A stretch of 6,912 nucleotides of DNA from Chloroflexota bacterium (GTDB lineage: Bacteria; Chloroflexota; Dehalococcoidia; Dehalococcoidales; UBA3254). This document shows, one piece after another, positions 1 through 5,338 of the stretch. The translations under genes were made by a program, and so were the position numbers. Below the pieces are notes generated by a model that was not told the origin of the DNA, did no database searches, and saw nothing but the letters and a program-made list of their open reading frames with translations. The stretch is from assembly GCA_017860765.1 (NCBI GenBank), contig JAGDMY010000077.1, positions 1-6,912 of the forward strand, given 5' to 3'. Position 1 is the first letter of the stretch, and every line of letters begins with the position of its first letter.

Positions 1-38
1 GAAGGGGGAAAGATCCCGATCTACTCAATTGTTCAGGG

Positions 39-1967
39 CTAGACTTCGCGGAATTCACCCTCCACGGTGCCTTCCCCACCCCCCTGCCCGGGCGGCGGAG
101 GCGGTGGTGGAGGTTCCTGCCCGCCAGGAGGCGGAGGTGGCGGCGGCGGCTGTTGCTGATATACCGCTTGACCGATCTTCTGCATGGCTTCGCTGAGAGT
201 CTGGGTAGCGCTCTTCATCATTTGTAAATCATTGGCCTGGATCGCTGAGCGTAACGCGGAGATTTTCCCTTCCACTTCAGTGTTGAGGTCGGCCGGGATT
301 TTTTCCTTGTTGTCCCGCAGGGTCTTTTCCGCAGTATAGACCAGCGTGTCCGCCGTATTGCGGACTTCGGCCTCTTCTTTGCGCCGGGCATCCTCGGCTG
401 CATGAACCGAAGCTTCCTGCTGCATTTTCTCTATCTCATCCTTGCGCAGGCCGCTGGAGGACTGAATAGTTATCTTTTGCTCCCGCCCGGTCCCCTTATC
501 ATGTGCTTTAACATTCAGAATGCCGTTGGCATCGATATCAAAGGTTACCTCAATCTGAGGCATGCCCCGGGGCGCCGGCAAGATGCCGTCCAGCATAAAC
601 CTTCCCAGGGTCCGGTTATCTCCCGCCATGGGCCTTTCACCCTGCAGGACGTGGATCTCAACACTGGGCTGATTATCCGCGGCAGTGCTGAATACCTGAC
701 TCTTGGATGTGGGAATAGTGGTATTGCGCGGAATTAAAGGAGTTGCCACGGCGCCCAGAGTCTCAATGCCCAGGGTCAGCGGGGTTACGTCCAGGAGCAG
801 TACATCTTTCACCTCTCCCTTGAGCACACCACCCTGGATGGCGGCCCCGATAGAGACTACTTCCTCGGGATTGACGCCGCGGTTGGGCTCTTTATTGAAG
901 AATTGTTTTACTTTTTGCTGTACCAGCGGCATGCGGGTCTGGGACCCGACGAGCAATACTTCATCGAGCTGGGCTGTCGTTAGACCGGCATCCTGTAAAG
1001 CCTGCTTGCAGGGCTCCAGGGTCTTGTCCACCAGGTCCATAACCAGCTGTTCCAGTTTGGTCTTGGTCAGGGTAAAATTCATATGCTTGGGACCGCTGGC
1101 GTCCGCCGTAATGAAGGGCAGGTTAATATCGGTTTGCTGCACACTGGACAGCTCGATTTTAGCTTTTTCCGCGGCCTCCTTGAGCCTCTGTAAAGCCATT
1201 CTATCCTGCCTCAGATCAATTCCCTGGTCTTTCTTAAACTCATCGCAGAGCCATTCGATTATCCTCTGGTCAAAGTCTTCACCGCCCAGATGTGTATCCC
1301 CGGCCGTGGACTTGACCTGGAAGGTGCCTTCGCCCAGTTCCAGGATGGAAACATCGAACGTCCCACCGCCGAGGTCGTAGACCACTACCGTCTCCTCTTT
1401 CTTCTTGTCCAGGCCATAGGACAGGGCGGCAGCGGTCGGCTCATTGATAATCCTTAGTACGGTCAAACCGGCGATGGTGCCCGCGTCCTTGGTAGCCTGC
1501 CTCTGGCTGTCATTAAAGTAAGCCGGCACCGTAATCACGGCCTCGGTAACTTTCTCCCCGAGATAAGTCTCAGCATCAGTCTTGAGTTTCTGCAAAATCA
1601 TAGAGGAAATTTCCTGGGGGCTGTATTCCTTACCACCCATCATCACCCTGACCTCATTATTAGGTCCCCGGGTAACCTTATAAGTCTTGCGCCTGGCATC
1701 TTCCTCTACGGTAAGCTCACGCCCTGCGGGCTCTCCCCACTTGCGCCCCATGAACCTTTTAATGGCGTATATTGTATTATCCGGGTTTACGATCGCCTGA
1801 CGCTTGGCCAGCATACCCACCAGGCGTTCGCCGGTCTTGCTGACGGCCACGACCGACGGAAGGGCCCGCGTACCATCCGAGGTAGTTATCACCACAGGCT
1901 CACCGGCCTGCATTACGGATACTACGCTTTTGGTAGTCCCCAAATCTATTCCAACCACTTTTGGCAT
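39..1967 (-). CDS. dnaK: Molecular chaperone DnaK (Hsp70)
   Basis: ATP-dependent cytosolic Hsp70 chaperone that binds exposed hydrophobic segments of unfolded proteins and cycles with DnaJ and GrpE. The product is 642 aa, close to the family norm. Visible in order: phosphate-1 loop IDLGTTKS (residues 7-14), K70 in AIKRFMGRK, phosphate-2 loop DLGGGTFDV (198-206), the connect motif [11 protein letters not shown] (176-186), an adenosine-site motif VGSQTRMP (340-347, where VGGSTR or VGGQTR is commoner), the interdomain linker [13 protein letters not shown] (388-400), the beta-sandwich substrate domain to about residue 505, and a helical lid to about 603. The tail is odd: QQQ, eight prolines, GGQE, eight prolines, then a Gly-rich end EGEFREV. 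The ATG at 1967 is chosen because IDLGTT then sits at its usual distance from the N-terminus and AGGAGG lies 9 nt upstream; a longer in-frame reading to 2012 adds unrelated residues inside grpE. It starts 1 nt past the grpE stop. Identity is secure. Confidence 0.98.
   Translation of the reverse strand: MPKVVGIDLGTTKSVVSVMQAGEPVVITTSDGTRALPSVVAVSKTGERLVGMLAKRQAIVNPDNTIYAIKRFMGRKWGEPAGRELTVEEDARRKTYKVTRGPNNEVRVMMGGKEYSPQEISSMILQKLKTDAETYLGEKVTEAVITVPAYFNDSQRQATKDAGTIAGLTVLRIINEPTAAALSYGLDKKKEETVVVYDLGGGTFDVSILELGEGTFQVKSTAGDTHLGGEDFDQRIIEWLCDEFKKDQGIDLRQDRMALQRLKEAAEKAKIELSSVQQTDINLPFITADASGPKHMNFTLTKTKLEQLVMDLVDKTLEPCKQALQDAGLTTAQLDEVLLVGSQTRMPLVQQKVKQFFNKEPNRGVNPEEVVSIGAAIQGGVLKGEVKDVLLLDVTPLTLGIETLGAVATPLIPRNTTIPTSKSQVFSTAADNQPSVEIHVLQGERPMAGDNRTLGRFMLDGILPAPRGMPQIEVTFDIDANGILNVKAHDKGTGREQKITIQSSSGLRKDEIEKMQQEASVHAAEDARRKEEAEVRNTADTLVYTAEKTLRDNKEKIPADLNTEVEGKISALRSAIQANDLQMMKSATQTLSEAMQKIGQAVYQQQPPPPPPPPGGQEPPPPPPPPGQGGGEGTVEGEFREV
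90..149 (-). repeat. Two octaproline blocks in the DnaK C-terminal tail
   Basis: Residues 607-614 and 619-626 of DnaK are each eight consecutive prolines, separated by GGQE. The proline codons are mixed (CCG, CCA, CCT, CCC), so this is not a pure trinucleotide run. The 12-residue unit P8-GG-Q-E followed by P8-G-Q-G-G suggests an internal duplication. The blocks lie in the disordered tail after the lid helices, before the acidic end. Consecutive prolines are known to stall ribosomes unless EF-P acts. Confidence 0.95.
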
Positions 1968-1968
1968 T

Positions 1969-2508
1969 TTATTTTTCCTCCTTATTATCCTCAAGTTCGC
2001 CGCTTCCCACAATTACTTTGGCCGGGCGAATAACTTTATCCAGCAAGGTATAACCCCTTTCCAGCTCCTGGACCACAATGTCCCTTTTACCCTTTCCGCG
2101 GGCCATGGCCTCCATGAACCGGGGGTCAAATTCCATTCCCAAAGCGATAATCGGAGCGACTCCCTGCTTGTCCAGGGTATCGCGGAATTTACGATCGATC
2201 AGCTTGAGCCCCTCCATCCACTTCTCACCCGCTTCTTCCGGCGGGATCGTAGCCAGAGCTCTTTCAAAATCATCTACCACCGGCAGGAGATTCAATATCA
2301 GGTTAGCATTGGCAAATTTACTGGTATCAGCCTTCTCTTGCTCGCAGAAGCGCTTATAGTTTACAAAATCAGCCTGGGCCCTCTGCCAGCCCACCAGATA
2401 AGACTCGCTTTTGGCCTTTTCTTCAGCCAGCGCCTTCTTCAAATCCTCACCATTAATCTCTTCCCGGGTCTCCGGAACTTTTTCCCCTTCTGATTCTGGT
2501 TGTCCCAT
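1969..2508 (-). CDS. grpE: Nucleotide exchange factor GrpE
   Basis: Cytosolic homodimeric co-chaperone that releases ADP from DnaK and so resets the Hsp70 cycle. The product is 179 aa, a normal length. An acidic, charged N-terminal segment (about 1-35) leads into the long dimerisation helix containing [14 protein letters not shown] (41-54). This is followed by [12 protein letters not shown] (74-85), [14 protein letters not shown] (116-129), and the C-terminal beta-wing with [16 protein letters not shown] (152-167). In the FDP motif the usual H-E-A becomes M-E-A ([10 protein letters not shown]). The ATG at 2508 is preferred over in-frame starts up to 2565, because it has GAGGAG 6 nt upstream and the longer reading lies inside hrcA. 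It begins 10 nt after the hrcA stop and ends 1 nt before the dnaK ATG. Translational coupling across all three genes is likely. Confidence 0.97.
   Translation of the reverse strand: MGQPESEGEKVPETREEINGEDLKKALAEEKAKSESYLVGWQRAQADFVNYKRFCEQEKADTSKFANANLILNLLPVVDDFERALATIPPEEAGEKWMEGLKLIDRKFRDTLDKQGVAPIIALGMEFDPRFMEAMARGKGKRDIVVQELERGYTLLDKVIRPAKVIVGSGELEDNKEEK
1977..1982 (-). promoter_or_regulatory. Ribosome binding site of dnaK
   Basis: A full AGGAGG on the minus strand sits 9 nt before the dnaK ATG. It is formed by the codons for K-E-E at the very end of grpE, so ribosomes finishing grpE pass over it. This fixes the dnaK start at 1967. Confidence 0.9.
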
Positions 2509-2514
2509 GCAGTA

Positions 2515-2520
2515 CTCCTC
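2515..2520 (-). promoter_or_regulatory. Ribosome binding site of grpE
   Basis: GAGGAG on the minus strand, 6 nt before the grpE ATG. Its first two bases are also the last two of the hrcA TGA stop. It supports the short grpE start at 2508 and suggests that translation of grpE is coupled to that of hrcA. Confidence 0.85.
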
Positions 2521-3571
2521 AGTTCTTTCTCTCATTCTTAAACCTGGCAAAGGTGTCCACACCATAAAGTTCAGCCACCAGCCCGCTCAGCAGCAACGAT
2601 AAATATTTGACAGCCGAAATGACCCTGGGATAAGCCATGCGGGTGGGCCCAACTACTAAAATAGTACCGCTGGCTTCGTCCGGAAGTCCGTACTGACTGG
2701 CTACGAGGCTGCAATCCTGGGCTACTTCGGCCTTGTTTTCACTGCCGATAACCACGCGGACCAGTTTATTGTCGAGGTGCTCAGGCAGGATTGAATTGAG
2801 CATGGAACGGTGCTCCAGCAGCTCCATGAAAGACAGGATTCTTTGACTGTGGGAGAATTCAGGCTGGTTCATCATAAAGTGCAGGCCTTCCAGGTAGGAC
2901 TGGTTGTAGCCCTGCTCGTCCTCTTCGCGCATCATTTTCACCAGATTGTCAGTTATCAAATGCTTTAAGCTCGAGGATTTCGGGTTTTTGGCGCTGATCT
3001 CGGAACCGGTCTGGCCGACATAAGCCGGATTCATCTCGTTGGATATCGCGGTCAGTTCAGCCTGGGTTACCGGTCTTTCCGTCGTCAGAAGCTGCTGCTT
3101 GATGCGGGCTCCGCGCAGCACCAGGACCATCAGGACCAGGGCCTCCTGTATTGAGACCAGTTCCATGTGCCTGAACTGGCAGTCTGCCGGTTTGGGGATT
3201 GTTATTACAGTGGTATTTTGTGATAACCTCGAGATGACAGCCGCCGCCAGGCTCAGCCACTCGTCCATCCGGCCTTCCACCTGATGGAACAGATGGCTTA
3301 TCATGCGCTGCTCGGAAAGAGGCAAAGCCACTTCATCCAATGAGGTCACATAAAAGCGGTATCCTTTGTCCGAGGGCACGCTGCCGGCTGAAGTATGCGG
3401 CCGGATAATATAGCCTTCCTGCTCCAAATAGGCCATTTCGCTGCGGACAGTGGCCGAACTGACACCCAAATAGTAGTCCTTAACCAGGTTCTGCGATGAA
3501 ACCGGTACCGCATGGTCAATGTACCAGTTAACAATTGATTTTAATATCTTTTCCGTTCTGGGAGCTAACAC
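2519..3571 (-). CDS. hrcA: Heat-inducible transcription repressor HrcA
   Basis: Dimeric repressor of class I heat-shock genes that binds the CIRCE operator; in studied bacteria its activity depends on the GroEL chaperonin. The product is 350 aa, full length. The N-terminal winged helix-turn-helix spans about residues 1-75: LAPRTEKILKSIVNWYI (2-18), PVSSQNLVKDY (23-33), the recognition segment GVSSATVRSEMAYLEQEGYI (36-55), and the wing RPHTSAGSVPSDKGYRFYV. Many HrcA proteins have RNEM and SAGR at the two places where this one has RSEM and SAGS. The central and C-terminal parts hold the GAF-like dimer and inducer region, with LVSIQEALVLMVLVLRGARIKQQ and the diagnostic SQYGLPDEASGT, GPTRMAYPRVISAV and LVAELYG. 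The start is GTG at 3571, with GGAGG 5 nt upstream. It is first in the operon, directly behind its own operator, so autoregulation is expected. Confidence 0.97.
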   Translation of the reverse strand: MLAPRTEKILKSIVNWYIDHAVPVSSQNLVKDYYLGVSSATVRSEMAYLEQEGYIIRPHTSAGSVPSDKGYRFYVTSLDEVALPLSEQRMISHLFHQVEGRMDEWLSLAAAVISRLSQNTTVITIPKPADCQFRHMELVSIQEALVLMVLVLRGARIKQQLLTTERPVTQAELTAISNEMNPAYVGQTGSEISAKNPKSSSLKHLITDNLVKMMREEDEQGYNQSYLEGLHFMMNQPEFSHSQRILSFMELLEHRSMLNSILPEHLDNKLVRVVIGSENKAEVAQDCSLVASQYGLPDEASGTILVVGPTRMAYPRVISAVKYLSLLLSGLVAELYGVDTFARFKNERKN

Positions 3572-3576
3572 CTTGG

Positions 3577-3581
3577 CCTCC
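3577..3581 (-). promoter_or_regulatory. Ribosome binding site of hrcA
   Basis: GGAGG on the minus strand, 5 nt before the GTG start at 3571. It separates that start from the operator by a single base, so an mRNA hairpin formed by the operator would end right at the ribosome-binding site. Confidence 0.85.
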
Positions 3582-3582
3582 G

Positions 3583-3609
3583 TTAGCAGTCGACGCCTTC
3601 GACTGCTAA
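3583..3609 (-). promoter_or_regulatory. CIRCE-like HrcA operator (variant)
   Basis: Perfect inverted repeat TTAGCAGTC-N9-GACTGCTAA, with the arm length and 9-bp spacing of the CIRCE element (textbook form TTAGCACTC-N9-GAGTGCTAA). One position differs in each arm, C to G on the left and the matching G to C on the right, so symmetry is kept. The pairing extends two bases into the spacer, giving 11-bp arms and a 5-nt loop. It lies between the -10 box and the hrcA ribosome-binding site, over the expected transcription start. This is the normal place for HrcA to block the operon. Confidence 0.95.
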
Positions 3610-3616
3610 TAATATA

Positions 3617-3645
3617 AAATTAACATCTTTAGACTGCGTTGTCAA
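3617..3645 (-). promoter_or_regulatory. Sigma70-type promoter of hrcA-grpE-dnaK
   Basis: On the minus strand, a consensus -35 TTGACA (3645-3640), a 17-bp spacer and -10 TAATTT (3622-3617), preceded by TG one base upstream (extended -10). The expected start of transcription is near 3610, at the edge of the CIRCE-like operator. The promoter begins 6 bp beyond the stop codon of the upstream hydrolase gene. Housekeeping promoter plus CIRCE is the expected arrangement for class I heat-shock control. The -10 position is a motif match only. Confidence 0.8.
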
Positions 3646-3651
3646 GTCTCT

Positions 3652-4458
3652 TTACTGGGATTGAATAAGATCGGAGGCCTTTACCCCCAGCTCATACCAC
3701 TTCCCGTGTTCGATATCCACAAAGCGGGCTTTGCTGCGCCGGGCCACCTGTTCGGCTATCTCCCGGGCCCGCTGATGGGTCTCTTCCGCCCTGGCATCAT
3801 GATGATAAGGGATGACGACTTCGGCACCCGATAGAGCGGCAAATTCGGCCAGCAGGGCCGGAGGGCCGATTTGCAGAAGGACCACGTTGGGTCGGGCCCG
3901 GGCCACCTCATGGCGCTGGTAGTCAAAGTAACCCCCGCCAAACATCAAAACCCGCAGGTTATCCGGGGTCTGGAAAACGTAGTTCACCATTTCCATATCC
4001 CTGACCGGCACCTGGTGAAGGCCGGCCTTGATCATGGCCGGCATCATCTCATCCAGAGGCGGCGGATACTTCGCTTTCAGCTCGTCTTCCTGCTTAAAGG
4101 GCAGGTAAACGTGCTCCGCCCGCTTCACTTCGACTTCCAGATCGGTGAAGACCAACCTGTCCCCCGCCCTTACCCGCACCAGGCTGGTCCATTTGAAGCC
4201 AAAGAATTCCACCAGCCGGCCCGCTATCGAGGCTGAGCAAATCACCTTCGAATCGAATTTTTTAACCAGGTTGCCGACATCCGTGCAGTGGTCGTAGTGG
4301 GAATGCGTCAGCGCGATGTAATCGGCTCCGGTCAGCTGGCCGGACTTAATCGGTGAAGTCGGTGAGTAGTCAATGAAAGGGTCGGTGATAAGGACCTTTC
4401 CTGTAGGCAGGACCATTTCAAAACAGGCCCACCCCAGCCAGCGCAATCTAATGCTCAT
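3652..4458 (-). CDS. MBL-fold metal-dependent hydrolase, UlaG/COG2220-like
   Basis: Metallo-beta-lactamase-fold protein of 268 aa, probably cytosolic (no signal peptide or membrane segment). The N-terminus RLRWLGWACFEM (4-15), followed by KVLITDPFIDY (21-31), is typical of the UlaG-like branch. The metal motif H-S-H-Y-D-H is complete at residues 52-57, a further His is at 116 in KRAEHVYL, and a C-terminal IPYHHDA gives H219 or H220. Where the second-metal Asp is normally found (GDT/GDS after a hydrophobic strand) the protein reads LMFGGGYFDY (171-180). The bridging Asp therefore seems absent, unless D179 substitutes. The ATG at 4458 has AAAGGAG 7 nt upstream. The gene is divergent from a second MBL-fold gene and lies just upstream of the heat-shock operon on the same strand. 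The substrate cannot be told from sequence; the family includes lactonases, phosphodiesterases and uncharacterised members. Confidence 0.88.
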   Translation of the reverse strand: MSIRLRWLGWACFEMVLPTGKVLITDPFIDYSPTSPIKSGQLTGADYIALTHSHYDHCTDVGNLVKKFDSKVICSASIAGRLVEFFGFKWTSLVRVRAGDRLVFTDLEVEVKRAEHVYLPFKQEDELKAKYPPPLDEMMPAMIKAGLHQVPVRDMEMVNYVFQTPDNLRVLMFGGGYFDYQRHEVARARPNVVLLQIGPPALLAEFAALSGAEVVIPYHHDARAEETHQRAREIAEQVARRSKARFVDIEHGKWYELGVKASDLIQSQ

Positions 4459-4487
4459 TCTTTCTCTCCTTTATTTGTGAATGCCCA

Positions 4488-4516
4488 ATTATCGCACTAA
4501 AACTTCAGCAGTTCAA
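4488..4516 (-). promoter_or_regulatory. Promoter of the minus-strand MBL hydrolase
   Basis: On the minus strand, -35 TTGAAC (4516-4511), a 17-bp spacer ending in TGC (extended -10), and -10 GATAAT (4493-4488). Transcription would start near 4481, leaving a leader of about 22 nt that contains the AAAGGAG ribosome-binding site. Good spacing and good matches, but assigned by motif only. Confidence 0.7.
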
Positions 4517-4532
4517 TAAGACCAAATTACCT

Positions 4533-4548
4533 GATTGACCCGTCAATC
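4533..4548. promoter_or_regulatory. Palindrome in the divergent intergenic region, possible operator
   Basis: GATTGAC-CC-GTCAATC is a perfect inverted repeat with 7-bp arms and a 2-bp centre. It covers the -35 box of the plus-strand hydrolase promoter and lies about 17 bp upstream of the -35 box of the minus-strand one. A dimeric regulator bound here would block the first and could affect the second. No regulator gene lies between or beside the two hydrolases. Function is inferred from position and symmetry only. Confidence 0.45.
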
Positions 4549-4564
4549 CGAGCTATGCTAGGAT
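4535..4564 (+). promoter_or_regulatory. Promoter of the plus-strand MBL hydrolase
   Basis: -35 TTGACC (4535-4540), an 18-bp spacer ending in TGC (extended -10), and -10 TAGGAT (4559-4564). The implied start of transcription is at about 4571, next to the ATG at 4572. The mRNA could therefore be leaderless. The only Shine-Dalgarno-like bases, AGGA at 4560-4563, fall inside the -10 box. Confidence 0.6.
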
Positions 4565-4571
4565 ATTAAAT

Positions 4572-5204
4572 ATGGACATTACCTGGCTGGGATACTCATG
4601 CTTCCGCCTGAAGGGCAAAAATTCCGTCGTTATCACCGACCCCTGTCCGCCCGGACTGGGCTACAATATCAATAAACCCAGCGCCAACATCGTCACTGTC
4701 AGCCATAATCATCGCAACCACGCCTACACCGAGGCCATTCAGGGCAGTCCCAGAATTATTGACCGCCCCGGCGAATATGAAATCGGCGGGGTCCTCATCA
4801 TCGGCATCTCCGCTTTTCACGATGCCGAAAATGGGGCAGCGCTGGGTAAAAACAATGTCTTTGCCATCGAAGTAGACGATGTCACCATTTGCCATCTGGG
4901 TGATCTGGGACACCCGCTCAGTGGCAAACAAATTGAGGAAATCGGCAACCTGGATGTGCTTCTGATACCGGTGGGCGGGGGTACGACCATCACCGCTGCC
5001 CAGGCTGCCGCGCTGATACGCACCATCGAACCCAAGATTGTGGTCCCCATGCACTATAAGACCCCGGCGCTGACCAAAGAACTGGACAGCATAGATAAAT
5101 TTCTCAAGGAAATGGGCTTGACTGAGATCGTTCCCCAGCCCAAGATCACTGTGAACAAGTCCAATCTCCCCCTCACCACCCAGGTGATGACGCTCTCCTG
5201 CTAG
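4572..5204 (+). CDS. MBL-fold hydrolase, lactamase_B_3/COG2220-like
   Basis: Compact MBL-fold protein of 210 aa, probably cytosolic. It opens with MDITWLGYSCFRLKG and VVITDPCPP (19-27), as in UlaG-like hydrolases. The metal-binding segment reads S-H-N-H-R-N-H (44-50): the His residues H45, H47 and H50 are present, but the usual Asp of HxHxDH is Asn49. Further typical elements are RPGEYEIGG (65-73), H83 in SAFHDAE, D111 in CHLGDLGH, and the final ligand H161 in VVPMHYKTP. RPGEYE and the short length suit the PF13483-type subfamily, most members of which have no known substrate. The gene starts at the ATG at 4572, with only weak AGGA upstream, and is divergent from the other MBL gene. The two proteins share the fold but are clearly different in length and motifs, so they are not a recent duplication. 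iorA follows 134 bp downstream with its own likely promoter. Confidence 0.87.
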   Translation: MDITWLGYSCFRLKGKNSVVITDPCPPGLGYNINKPSANIVTVSHNHRNHAYTEAIQGSPRIIDRPGEYEIGGVLIIGISAFHDAENGAALGKNNVFAIEVDDVTICHLGDLGHPLSGKQIEEIGNLDVLLIPVGGGTTITAAQAAALIRTIEPKIVVPMHYKTPALTKELDSIDKFLKEMGLTEIVPQPKITVNKSNLPLTTQVMTLSC

Positions 5205-5261
5205 TCTGACATCTTCTATTGAAATCCCGATTTTCCCCCAATCGTCGCATAGTGCATTTCT

Positions 5262-5291
5262 TTGCAGAAACCGGAGAGAAGCTGATAAAAT
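5262..5291 (+). promoter_or_regulatory. Possible promoter of iorA
   Basis: -10 TAAAAT (5286-5291) with TG one base upstream (extended -10), and a weaker -35 TTGCAG (5262-5267) at 18 bp. It would give a leader of about 40 nt before the iorA ATG. The gap between the upstream hydrolase gene and iorA (5205-5338) shows no convincing terminator, so readthrough from the hydrolase gene is also possible. Confidence 0.45.
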
Positions 5292-5328
5292 GGGTTCATA
5301 ATGGCAAACTAAGTCAGGCCAACAGGTT

Positions 5329-5333
5329 GGAGG
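5329..5333 (+). promoter_or_regulatory. Ribosome binding site of iorA
   Basis: GGAGG 5 nt before the ATG at 5339. Another ATG at 5334 directly abuts it in a different frame and cannot encode the IorA product, so the site fixes the start at 5339. Confidence 0.75.
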
Positions 5334-5338
5334 ATGAC

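Noticed and set aside
11..22. AGATC-CC-GATCT palindrome just after dnaK as a terminator
   Set aside because: The 2-nt loop is too tight for a hairpin and there is no U-tract on the minus strand; dnaJ may follow beyond the edge, so termination here is not expected.
703..1380. Plus-strand open frame of 225 codons inside dnaK
   Set aside because: Shadow of the dnaK coding strand; Ser/Thr-rich translation with no family resemblance and no ribosome-binding site.
1969..2012. N-terminal extension of DnaK (start at 2012)
   Set aside because: The extra residues precede the IDLGTT loop that normally sits near the N-terminus and they lie within grpE; the ATG at 1967 has an excellent AGGAGG.
3116..3142. 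Short repeated ACCAGGACCATCAGGACC-like tract within hrcA
   Set aside because: It simply encodes the hydrophobic strand LVLMVLVL with repeated Leu/Val codons; no sign of a functional repeat.
4596..5054. Minus-strand open frame of 152 codons opposite the plus-strand MBL gene
   Set aside because: Antisense to a gene with clear MBL motifs; no start signal and no recognisable protein.
5228..5244. CGATT...AATCG inverted repeat after the plus-strand MBL gene as a terminator
   Set aside because: Only a 5-bp AT-leaning stem, with a 7-nt loop and no following T-run; too weak to call.
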